This document shows positions 1 to 6,037 of a stretch of DNA of 8,183 nucleotides, in pieces. Every line of letters begins with the position of its first letter. The stretch's first letter is position 1. A model generated the notes under the pieces. The model was not told the origin of the DNA and ran no database searches. It saw only the letters and a list, made by a program, of their open reading frames with translations. Both the position numbers and the translations under genes were made by a program. This DNA is from Gammaproteobacteria bacterium (GTDB lineage Bacteria; Pseudomonadota; Gammaproteobacteria; Pseudomonadales; Azotimanducaceae_A). The stretch is from NCBI GenBank assembly GCA_026713405.1, contig JAPOON010000677.1:1-8183 (forward strand). The letters run 5' to 3'.

Positions 1-2240
1 AGGCGGTCGCTGTGCGCGGCCGCGAACTTCGCGATCTGGAGGACAGACGTCGCGGCCGCGTCGACATCGGCGGGTTCGCCGCCCCGAAAGCCCTCTAGTA
101 TCGGCGCACATTTCAGATTCGAGATGGCGTCGCGCACCTCGGCTTCCGTTACCGGCACTAGCAGCGTGACGGTGTCTGCGACAAGTTCCACGAGAGTGCC
201 CCCGGAACCCAAGGTGAGGACCAGGCCGAATTGGGGGTCCCGATGCAGGCCGACAATCAGCTCGACGACGGTGTCTGTGAAGAAGCGTTCAACGAGGAGC
301 CTTGCAGGTGAAGCCAGTTGCGCGATGGCTGCCGGCGCATCGCCTGAGACTGCGGGCGAGTCATCTGAGGCTGCGGGCGCAACGCCCGAAGATGTGGGCG
401 CAACGCCCGAGGATGCGGGCAAAATGCCCGAAGATGCGTGGGGATCAGCCGGGGAAGCCTGTGCGGTGTGTGCGTCAGGGACTGCGCCGCCTGCGGTGGT
501 GTCCGGGGAACAAAGTGCGAGCAACTCCTGCGCTGCGGAGCGGATTTCGCCGGGTTCGCGCAGGTTCAGCCGGAGTGCGCCGCGGTCTGTCTTGTGCGGG
601 ATGCCGAGAGCCTTGAGCGCAACAGGTGCATCGATGGATGCGGCAATGGAGACCGCTTCATCCGCGCCAAGTACGACCCCGCCGTCCGGAACCGCGACGC
701 CGAAGGCAGCGAGACGCGCTTTCGCCTCGGCCTCGTCCAGCACCACGGGCGCCACTGACAGGCAGCGGTTGTGGATCAGGGGATCGGGCAACGGCGACTT
801 CCAGGCGGCGCCGATCGAAGCTGCGCATTCCATGGCGGTCAGCGCGTCCCGTACGCCCACGAGCGGTGCGATGCCGCGCTCGACCAGTTTGACGGCGGTA
901 GCCTCGGGCAGGTTCTCCGCCATCGTAGCCATGATCGCGCCCTTGCCGCCGCCGGCGTTCATGGCGCGCCCGAATGCCCGCACCGATGCCCACCAGTCGT
1001 CGTCCACGCAGCGGTCGCCGCGCGGAAAGTCGAGAACCAGCAGGTTTGCGTCGAATCCGCCCCGGGCGAACGCCGTGAACGTCCGGGTCAGGGCCGTCTC
1101 GTCGCCCCAGTTGAAAGTGTGATAGTCGAAGGGGTTGTCCACGGAAACCAGGGGATGCACGGTGGCGGCCACCGCGGCCGCGTGGCCCGGTTCCAGCCGC
1201 GGGCAGGTCAGTGCGGATTCATCTGCCGCATCGGCCACCACGCTCGCCTCTCCGCCGGAACAGCACATGGCGCCGAGGCGATCGCCGTCGAGGGATCCGT
1301 GCACGTGCAGGAATTTCAATGTCTCCAGCAGTTGCCCGATGCCGAGGACACGAGCGAACCCCAGCCGCTTGAGGAAGGCCTGCGCGCCGGCATCGGACCC
1401 GGCCAGGGAGGCCGTGTGACTGAGCGTTGCGGCGCGCCCCCGTTCCGAGCGGCCGGGCTTCATGACCACTACGGGCACGCTGCGCTCCCGCGACAATGCC
1501 GCCAGCGCCTCAAAGCCCGGGATCGAGTCGAACCCCTCCACGTGCAGGCCAAGGGCGCTGACCCGAGTGTCGCAAAGCATGGCGGCCGCCAGGTCAGAGA
1601 TGCCCAACTGGGCCTGGTTGCCGGCGGTAACCACATAGGCGAGCGGCAGGCCCCGCTGCTGCATGGTCAGGCTGACGGCGATGTTGGACGACTGCGTCAC
1701 GATGGCGACGCCGCTTTCGTTCGGGTCGAGGCGCCGCCCGCCGTGCTGGTCCGGCCACAGGGGCGCGCCGTCGAGGTAGTTGAGCATTCCGTAACAGTTC
1801 GGCCCGATGATGGGCACTTTGCCTGCCGCCACCACCAGTGCGCGTTGCAGGTCGGCGCCGTCCGCGCTTTCCTGGAATCCGGACGCGTAGCAGATGGCGC
1901 CGCCTGCACCCAGGCGAGACAGTTCGGCGACGGTTTCGACGGTGGCATGGCGGTTGACGCCGATGAAGGCGGCATCGGGTGAACCGGGGAGGGCGGCTAC
2001 CGAGCGGAACGCATCCCGCCCTGCGACGTTCTTCCGGATGGGATGGACGGGCCAGATTTCGCCGTCGAAGCCCATGCGTTCGCATTGCCTGACCACTTCG
2101 GCCGCGCTGCGGCCGCCGATGACGGCGATACTCCGCGGCCTTAACAACCTGGAAAGACGCTGGCTCCACGGGCGGGTCTCACCCCGGTGCTCATTGGGCG
2201 CCGGTATGTCGAGCGGTGAAGATGACCGGGACGGTGTCAC
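1..2240 (-). CDS. ADP-forming acyl-CoA synthetase, fused alpha-beta type (C-terminus cut off by window edge)
   Basis: Catalyses reversible acid + CoA + ATP to acyl-CoA + ADP + phosphate in the cytoplasm. Counting from a GTG at 2240, the frame stays open to position 1 (746 codons, probably a few dozen missing). Domains in order: Rossmann CoA-binding (RSIAVIGG at 36-43), succinyl-CoA-ligase-like domain (about 168-310) with phospho-His candidate H275 in SHTASLAG, and a C-terminal ATP-grasp domain from about 500 with HKTDRG (549-554), ELIVGL (660-665), GSGGTLVEL (678-686) and GFRGG (717-721). An Ala/Ser/Pro-rich insert (about 576-647) containing five heptad repeats interrupts the ATP-grasp domain. 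The start is uncertain: no clear Shine-Dalgarno precedes 2240, and an in-frame TTG at 2300 has a close GGAG. It is the fourth gene after two carnitine genes and an acyl-CoA dehydrogenase, so gamma-butyrobetaine or another trimethylammonium acid is the inferred substrate. Family is secure; substrate is not. Confidence 0.88.
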   Translation of the reverse strand, partial: MTPSRSSSPLDIPAPNEHRGETRPWSQRLSRLLRPRSIAVIGGRSAAEVVRQCERMGFDGEIWPVHPIRKNVAGRDAFRSVAALPGSPDAAFIGVNRHATVETVAELSRLGAGGAICYASGFQESADGADLQRALVVAAGKVPIIGPNCYGMLNYLDGAPLWPDQHGGRRLDPNESGVAIVTQSSNIAVSLTMQQRGLPLAYVVTAGNQAQLGISDLAAAMLCDTRVSALGLHVEGFDSIPGFEALAALSRERSVPVVVMKPGRSERGRAATLSHTASLAGSDAGAQAFLKRLGFARVLGIGQLLETLKFLHVHGSLDGDRLGAMCCSGGEASVVADAADESALTCPRLEPGHAAAVAATVHPLVSVDNPFDYHTFNWGDETALTRTFTAFARGGFDANLLVLDFPRGDRCVDDDWWASVRAFGRAMNAGGGKGAIMATMAENLPEATAVKLVERGIAPLVGVRDALTAMECAASIGAAWKSPLPDPLIHNRCLSVAPVVLDEAEAKARLAAFGVAVPDGGVVLGADEAVSIAASIDAPVALKALGIPHKTDRGALRLNLREPGEIRSAAQELLALCSPDTTAGGAVPDAHTAQASPADPHASSGILPASSGVAPTSSGVAPAASDDSPAVSGDAPAAIAQLASPARLLVERFFTDTVVELIVGLHRDPQFGLVLTLGSGGTLVELVADTVTLLVPVTEAEVRDAISNLKCAPILEGFRGGEPADVDAAATSVLQIAKFAAAHSDR
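333..437 (-). repeat. In-frame 21-bp tandem repeat (five units) inside the acyl-CoA synthetase gene
   Basis: Five consecutive 21-bp units encode the heptads ASSGILP, ASSGVAP, TSSGVAP, AASDDSP and AVSGDAP (synthetase residues 602-636). The units at 373-393 and 394-414 differ at only two positions; the outer units are more diverged, and a sixth degenerate unit may extend to about 457. The unit length is a multiple of three, so gain or loss of copies keeps the frame. The repeat sits in a linker between the HKTD motif and the LLVERF strand of the ATP-grasp domain, where homologues I remember have only a short connection. Confidence 0.9.
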
Positions 2241-2373
2241 GGGGTACTCGTGGCCAGAGCGGTGCGCGCGGACCGTGGAACGCGCCTGGTTAGCCGGCAA
2301 CCTGCTCCGGAAGGGTCACCCCCATGGACGCCGGCAAGCATGTCGAGCCGGGCATGCACCTGCGCAGGATCGT

Positions 2374-3534
2374 TCACGAGCCCAGGGGGCGCAGCAGGTC
2401 GCGCCCGATGATGTGACGCTGGATCTCGGAGGTGCCGTCCCAGATGCGCTCCACCCGCGCATCGCGCCAGAACCGGGCCAGGGGCAGGTCGCTCATCAGC
2501 CCCATGCCGCCGTGAATCTGCACGGCTTCATCCGTAACCCGGGCGAGCATCTCCGTTGCGTACAGCTTGGCGGAAGCGATTTGCCGGTCGGCCGGCAGGC
2601 CCCCATCGAGGCGCCAGGCGGCGCTGAGCGTCAGCCAGTCGGCCGCATCGATCTCGGTGACCATGTCCGCAAGCTTGAAGGAGACGCCCTGGAAGCGGCC
2701 GATCGGCTGTCCGAACTGGCGCCGTTGTGCGGCGTGTGAAAGGGCCAGGTCGAATGCCCGGCGGGCGCGGCCCACACACATGGCGGCCACGGTGAGCCGG
2801 GTTCCGTACAGCCACTCGTTGGCCAGGTCGAATCCCCTGTCTACCTCGCCGAGAACCTGGGCAGCCGGCACGCGGCAGTCGTCGAAGTCGAGGATGCAGT
2901 TCCGGTATCCCCGGTGGGAGACGGAATCGTAGCCCGGGCGGATCTCGAAGCCGGGTGTACCCCGGTCCACCAGGAAACAGGTGATGCGCTTCCTGGGCCC
3001 GCGGGGCGTCTCTTCCTCGCCGGTGGCGACAAAGACGATGACGAAGTCGGCGAGGTCCGCGTGGGAGATGAAGTGCTTGCTGCCGTTGATGATCCAGTCG
3101 CCGTCGTCCGGGCGCGCCGAGCACTGCATGCCGCGCACATCGGAACCGGCGGCAGGCTCCGTGATGGCCAGGGCATCGAAGCGCTCGCCGCGGGCCGACG
3201 GCAGCAGGTAGCGCTGCCGCTGTTCGTCATTGCAGGCCATCAGGATGCCCGACGGCCGGCCCCAGAAAACGCTGAGCGCCATGGACGGCCGGCCGAGTTC
3301 CCGTTCCAGCAGGGTGAAGGTGAGGTGATCGAGGCCCCCGCCGCCGACTTCCACGGGCAGGTTCGGCGCGTAGAAACCCAGGTCGATTACTTTCCGCTTG
3401 ATCTCTTCGCCGACTTCCGCCGGCACCTGGCCGCTGCGCTCGACCTCTTCCTCGAGGGGGTACAGCTCGCGCTCCACGAAACCGCGTACGGTGTCCACCA
3501 CCATCTGTTGCTCGGATGTGAGAGCGAAGTCCAC
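2374..3534 (-). CDS. Acyl-CoA dehydrogenase, possibly gamma-butyrobetainyl-CoA dehydrogenase
   Basis: FAD enzyme of 386 residues, the normal family length, introducing an alpha,beta double bond into an acyl-CoA and passing electrons to ETF. Seen: N-terminal helical domain, AITEPAAGSD (123-132) in the middle beta domain, GSKHFISHAD (151-160), C-terminal helical domain with RRQFGQPIGRFQ (271-282), IHGGMGLM (340-347) and the terminal IWDGTSEIQR (364-373). The last motif normally reads YEGT or WEGT with Glu as catalytic base; here D366 occupies that place. The start is GTG at 3534, chosen because it gives the standard MDFALTSEQQ beginning; only a weak GGTGG precedes it. It lies 203 bp after the carnitine dehydrogenase and 133 bp before the acyl-CoA synthetase. 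Context suggests gamma-butyrobetainyl-CoA as substrate, but a general short-chain enzyme is not excluded. Confidence 0.93.
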   Translation of the reverse strand: MDFALTSEQQMVVDTVRGFVERELYPLEEEVERSGQVPAEVGEEIKRKVIDLGFYAPNLPVEVGGGGLDHLTFTLLERELGRPSMALSVFWGRPSGILMACNDEQRQRYLLPSARGERFDALAITEPAAGSDVRGMQCSARPDDGDWIINGSKHFISHADLADFVIVFVATGEEETPRGPRKRITCFLVDRGTPGFEIRPGYDSVSHRGYRNCILDFDDCRVPAAQVLGEVDRGFDLANEWLYGTRLTVAAMCVGRARRAFDLALSHAAQRRQFGQPIGRFQGVSFKLADMVTEIDAADWLTLSAAWRLDGGLPADRQIASAKLYATEMLARVTDEAVQIHGGMGLMSDLPLARFWRDARVERIWDGTSEIQRHIIGRDLLRPLGS

Positions 3535-3675
3535 TACACCACCAACTCGCGGGTCACGGTCGTCGACCTGGCCTGGATTTCACCCTCGATCGATGTCTCT
3601 CGGGGTGCGGAAACGCCCTGTTCGTCATCACCTCCACGTCAGGTTCGGCTAAACCTCTTGTTCGCGGAAGGGGGT

Positions 3676-3691
3676 TGTCAAATGAGTCAAA
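3676..3691 (-). promoter_or_regulatory. Possible -35 box and TTTGAC direct repeat upstream of the acyl-CoA dehydrogenase
   Basis: The 203-bp gap between the carnitine dehydrogenase and the acyl-CoA dehydrogenase (3535-3737) has no convincing gene. On the minus strand it contains TTTGAC twice with a 9-bp period (3691-3686 and 3682-3677), the second forming a perfect TTGACA (3681-3676). No good -10 box follows at 16-18 bp, so this is a weak promoter candidate or an operator-like repeat. The wide gap fits a separate or boosted transcript for the last two genes. Confidence 0.2.
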
Positions 3692-3737
3692 ATCCCTCCC
3701 GGCCACTGTTTTCTCGTCGGGCTGGGGCATCGTCCCG

Positions 3738-4724
3738 TTAGCCCTTGCCCGAGCGGCGCGCTTCGTTTTCCGCCAGCGTTCTGCCGGCGCCGATCTCGAA
3801 GCGCCTGAGCGCCTGCATGATGGCGACCAGGCATTCGTCGCGCAATCGCTCCAGTTCCTTGACGCTGCGTCCCGCGGCCTGCCGCCGGGTTCCGTCGGCC
3901 AGCTTGCCGATCAGCGCACCGGTCAGTTCCGGCGCCTCTAGGCGGGACCAGGGCAGCTTGAGCGCGGGGCCGAACTGTTCCATGAAATCCGCCATGCCCC
4001 GGTCGCCGCCCGCCATGTGAAACGACAGGCAGGTGCCCATGAAGGCCCAGCGCAGCCCGGGGCCGTAGACGATCGCGGCATCGAGTTCTTCAGTGGTCGC
4101 CACGTCTTCGTTGAGCAGATGCAGAAGTTCCCGCCAGAGGGCTTCCTGCAGGCGGTCGGAGAGAAAGCCCTCGATCTCGGTGCGCACCCGCAGGGGATGC
4201 ATGCCCAGGTTCCGGTAGATCGCCATGGCCGACTCTACGCTCCCGGCGGTTGTCTGTTCTCCTCCCAGCACTTCCACCAGCGGCAGCAGGTAGACGGGAT
4301 TGAACGGGTGTCCGACCACCAGCCGCCCGGGATGGCGGCAACCGGACTGCAGGTGGGTGGGCAGGAGCCCGGAGGTGCTGGAAGCAACGATGACGTCCGG
4401 GGCGGTCACCGCATCGATCCGGGCGTGCAGATCCTGCTTCAAGGCCAAACGCTCCGGAGCGCTCTCCTGGATGAAGTCGGCGGCCGTGCAGACATCCGCC
4501 ATGGACTCCGCAAAGCGCAGCCGGTGGCGGTCGGCATCCGGGTAGAGGCCCAGCTCGGTCAAGGCTGGCCAGGCATTCTCTACCGCGGCCTGCAACCCGG
4601 CCTGCCAGCCTGGAGCCGGGTCCCATGCTACGACATCGAGGCCATGGGCCAGGGCGCGTGCCGTCCAGCCCGCGCCAATCACGCCGGTGCCGATGATGCC
4701 GTAGGTGTGAATGTGCTCGCGCAT
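3738..4724 (-). CDS. cdhA: L-carnitine 3-dehydrogenase (NAD-dependent)
   Basis: Oxidises L-carnitine to 3-dehydrocarnitine with NAD+, the first step of aerobic carnitine use. The 328-residue protein has the 3-hydroxyacyl-CoA dehydrogenase fold: Rossmann motif GTGVIGAGW (12-20) with acidic D35 after the second strand, FIQESAPERLALK (84-96), SSTSGLLP (115-122), the catalytic-region GHPFNPVYLLPLVE (138-151) with a His139/Glu151 pair, and a helical C-terminal domain beginning near EGFLSDRLQEALWRE (185-199). AWDPAPG, GLRWAFMG and FGPALKLPW match what I remember of characterised carnitine dehydrogenases. It starts at an ATG without a strong Shine-Dalgarno, 94 bp after the BKACE gene. As I recall, the order cdhC then cdhA is the same in the Pseudomonas aeruginosa carnitine operon. 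The protein ends shortly after the dehydrogenase part, so the thioesterase domain fused in some homologues is absent. Confidence 0.92.
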   Translation of the reverse strand: MREHIHTYGIIGTGVIGAGWTARALAHGLDVVAWDPAPGWQAGLQAAVENAWPALTELGLYPDADRHRLRFAESMADVCTAADFIQESAPERLALKQDLHARIDAVTAPDVIVASSTSGLLPTHLQSGCRHPGRLVVGHPFNPVYLLPLVEVLGGEQTTAGSVESAMAIYRNLGMHPLRVRTEIEGFLSDRLQEALWRELLHLLNEDVATTEELDAAIVYGPGLRWAFMGTCLSFHMAGGDRGMADFMEQFGPALKLPWSRLEAPELTGALIGKLADGTRRQAAGRSVKELERLRDECLVAIMQALRRFEIGAGRTLAENEARRSGKG

Positions 4725-4789
4725 CGGTCTGCCGCAGCGACGCCCGTTATACGGCTAACACGGAGATACCCCGGCCCGACGAAACGGAT

Positions 4790-4839
4790 GGCCTGACCAA
4801 GATCTCAAGCCCGTAAGTTCAGGCGCGCCTGGTCAGGCC
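4790..4839. repeat. Perfect 10-bp inverted repeat spanning the 3' end of the BKACE gene
   Basis: GGCCTGACCA at 4790-4799 is the exact reverse complement of TGGTCAGGCC at 4830-4839, separated by 30 bp. The right arm lies in the last codons of the BKACE gene and the left arm in the 94-bp gap before the carnitine dehydrogenase. In the transcript this would form a stem with a large loop that holds the BKACE stop codon. No T-run follows on the minus strand, so it is not a standard intrinsic terminator; an mRNA-processing or attenuation element is possible. Confidence 0.6.
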
Positions 4840-5709
4840 GAACTTCTCGCGCGCCTCGTCCGGCCCGAGCACCCGGCAGCCCATCAGTTCGACGATGTTG
4901 CGGGCGCGTTCGACCAGTTGCGCATTGCTGGCGAAGACGCCCCGCTGCAGATAAAGATTGTCTTCGAGCCCGACCCGCACGTGCCCGCCGAGCAGCACCG
5001 ACTGGGCAGCGAAGGGCATCTGGTTGCGGCTGATCGCAAATGCCGTGAAGTTGGCGTTCGCCGGCAGCATCTCCACCCAGGACTTGAAAACACCCACATC
5101 CGCGGGCGCTGCCCAGGGGATACCGAAGCAGAGCTGAAAGAGCGGCGGGTCGTCGATCAGGCCCTCGTCGATCATCTGCAGGGTGAAACTCAGTTGGCCT
5201 GAATCGAATATCTCGAGTTCTGGCTTGACGCCGAGTTCCTGGATGCGCTTTGCACCCCGGCGCAACATGTCGGGGGTGGAAACGTAAACCAGGCTGCCTT
5301 CACCGAAGTTGTACGAGCCGCAGTCCAGGGAGCAGATTTCCGGCAACAGTTCTTCAACATGGGGAATCCGCTCGAGTGCGCCAACCAGGTCGGTTTCCTC
5401 GCCGAACTCCGTCGGCCCCTCGTCCGGCCCGATGAACAGGTCACCGCCCATGCCGGAAGTCAGGTTGATCACCACGTCGGTGGCGCTGTCCCGGATGCGC
5501 GCGACCACCTCCCGGTAGAGCGCGGTGTCCCGGGCGCCCTTGCCGGTCACCGGGTCGCGCACATGGCAATGGACGATTGCCGCGCCGGCCTTGGCCGCAT
5601 CGATGGCGGCATCGGCAATCTGTTCGGGGGTGACGGGCATGTCGGGGTGCTTGCCGACGGTGTCGCCGGCCCCGGTGACCGCGCAGGTAATGATGACATC
5701 GGTGTTCAT
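4819..5709 (-). CDS. cdhC: 3-dehydrocarnitine cleavage enzyme (BKACE, DUF849 family)
   Basis: Zn-dependent TIM-barrel beta-keto acid cleavage enzyme. The expected reaction is 3-dehydrocarnitine + acetyl-CoA to betainyl-CoA (glycine betaine thioester) + acetoacetate. The 296-residue length fits the family. Metal ligands are visible as H47 and H49 in VHCHVRDP and E249 in RVGLEDN, with D250 beside it; NLTSGMGGD (82-90), DCGSYNFG (129-136), VSTPDMLR (143-150) and [15 protein letters not shown] sequence (164-173) are also typical. The overall sequence closely resembles, from memory, the BKACE of pseudomonad carnitine operons rather than the Kce lysine-fermentation subgroup. ATG at 5709 follows GGAGG with 7 bp spacing, a strong ribosome site. 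It is the first secure gene of the minus-strand cluster, and the downstream carnitine dehydrogenase supplies its substrate, which makes the specificity call firm. Confidence 0.93.
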   Translation of the reverse strand: MNTDVIITCAVTGAGDTVGKHPDMPVTPEQIADAAIDAAKAGAAIVHCHVRDPVTGKGARDTALYREVVARIRDSATDVVINLTSGMGGDLFIGPDEGPTEFGEETDLVGALERIPHVEELLPEICSLDCGSYNFGEGSLVYVSTPDMLRRGAKRIQELGVKPELEIFDSGQLSFTLQMIDEGLIDDPPLFQLCFGIPWAAPADVGVFKSWVEMLPANANFTAFAISRNQMPFAAQSVLLGGHVRVGLEDNLYLQRGVFASNAQLVERARNIVELMGCRVLGPDEAREKFGLTRRA

Positions 5710-5972
5710 TCAGCATCCTCCGGCGGACCCTGTTGCGGGCAGCGTTCTCGGCCGAAAGATAGCACGGTTGCAGGGCGCGGTATGCGACGAACATTGTGGG
5801 TCAGGCGACGGCCCGCCTCGCTCCGGCCCGGGACGGATCGCGGCCGGTGGCGACCGGCCGTCAGACCAGTCGGACTGCCGCGAACCGATCCGAAATTCTC
5901 ATGTGCGAGATCGTCTGCAAGATCGTCGTCAGAACGGGCACTGCTCTTGACCGGCGACCGTCGAGCCATCAT
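5706..5972 (-). CDS. Doubtful 88-codon leader ORF overlapping the BKACE start
   Basis: ATG at 5972 (second ATG at 5969) is preceded by AAGGAG with 6 bp spacing, one of the best ribosome sites in the window. The ORF ends in a TGA that overlaps the BKACE ATG as ATGA, the classic arrangement for translational coupling. Against a real protein: the product is Arg/Pro/Ser-rich, matches no family I know, and its third-position G+C looks lower than in the secure genes. It begins [20 protein letters not shown], and that first part looks more protein-like than the rest. It could be a leader peptide, a decayed gene or chance. Confidence 0.25.
   Translation of the reverse strand: MMARRSPVKSSARSDDDLADDLAHENFGSVRGSPTGLTAGRHRPRSVPGRSEAGRRLTHNVRRIPRPATVLSFGRERCPQQGPPEDAE
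5841..5860. repeat. GC-rich 8-bp inverted repeat between the divergent genes
   Basis: CGGCCGGT (5841-5848) and ACCGGCCG (5853-5860) are perfect reverse complements around a 4-base loop, giving a very stable potential hairpin. An 11-bp palindrome with a single central base (CAGTC-G-GACTG, 5867-5877) and an 8-bp direct repeat AGATCGTC (5908-5915 and 5920-5927, period 12) lie close by. All fall within the 328-bp divergent region and are candidate regulator sites; none matches an operator I can name. Confidence 0.4.
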
Positions 5973-5975
5973 TGT
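5947..5975 (+). promoter_or_regulatory. Candidate sigma-70 promoter for the serine hydrolase
   Basis: TTGACC (5947-5952) is one base off the -35 consensus and is followed by a 17-bp spacer and CATTGT (5970-5975), which keeps the second-position A and final T of the -10 box. Transcription would start near 5982, about 55 bp before the ATG at 6038. The opposite strand here holds the ribosome site of the doubtful leader ORF. Sequence match only; the -10 is weak. Confidence 0.35.
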
Positions 5976-6037
5976 CCGCTCCTTTTGCGCGGAGGCCCTA
6001 GCCGGACCCGCCGCCAACAGCCTGGAGAAGACTTCCG

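Noticed and set aside
331..457. 21-bp repeat as a CRISPR-like or regulatory array
   Set aside because: Units are contiguous with no spacers, diverge gradually, and lie in frame within a coding domain, so a coding tandem repeat explains them.
124..1982. Long plus-strand open frames opposite the acyl-CoA synthetase
   Set aside because: Their products are Ala/Ser/Arg-rich without motifs, while the minus-strand frame reads a complete domain series through the same DNA.
1594..2169. 191-codon minus-strand frame starting with GTG at 2169
   Set aside because: It is an off-frame shadow of the synthetase; the true frame gives RSIAVIGG and other conserved motifs in the same stretch.
5756..5761. TATCTT on the minus strand as a -10 box for the BKACE gene
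   Set aside because: No -35-like hexamer at 16-18 bp upstream; too weak to annotate.
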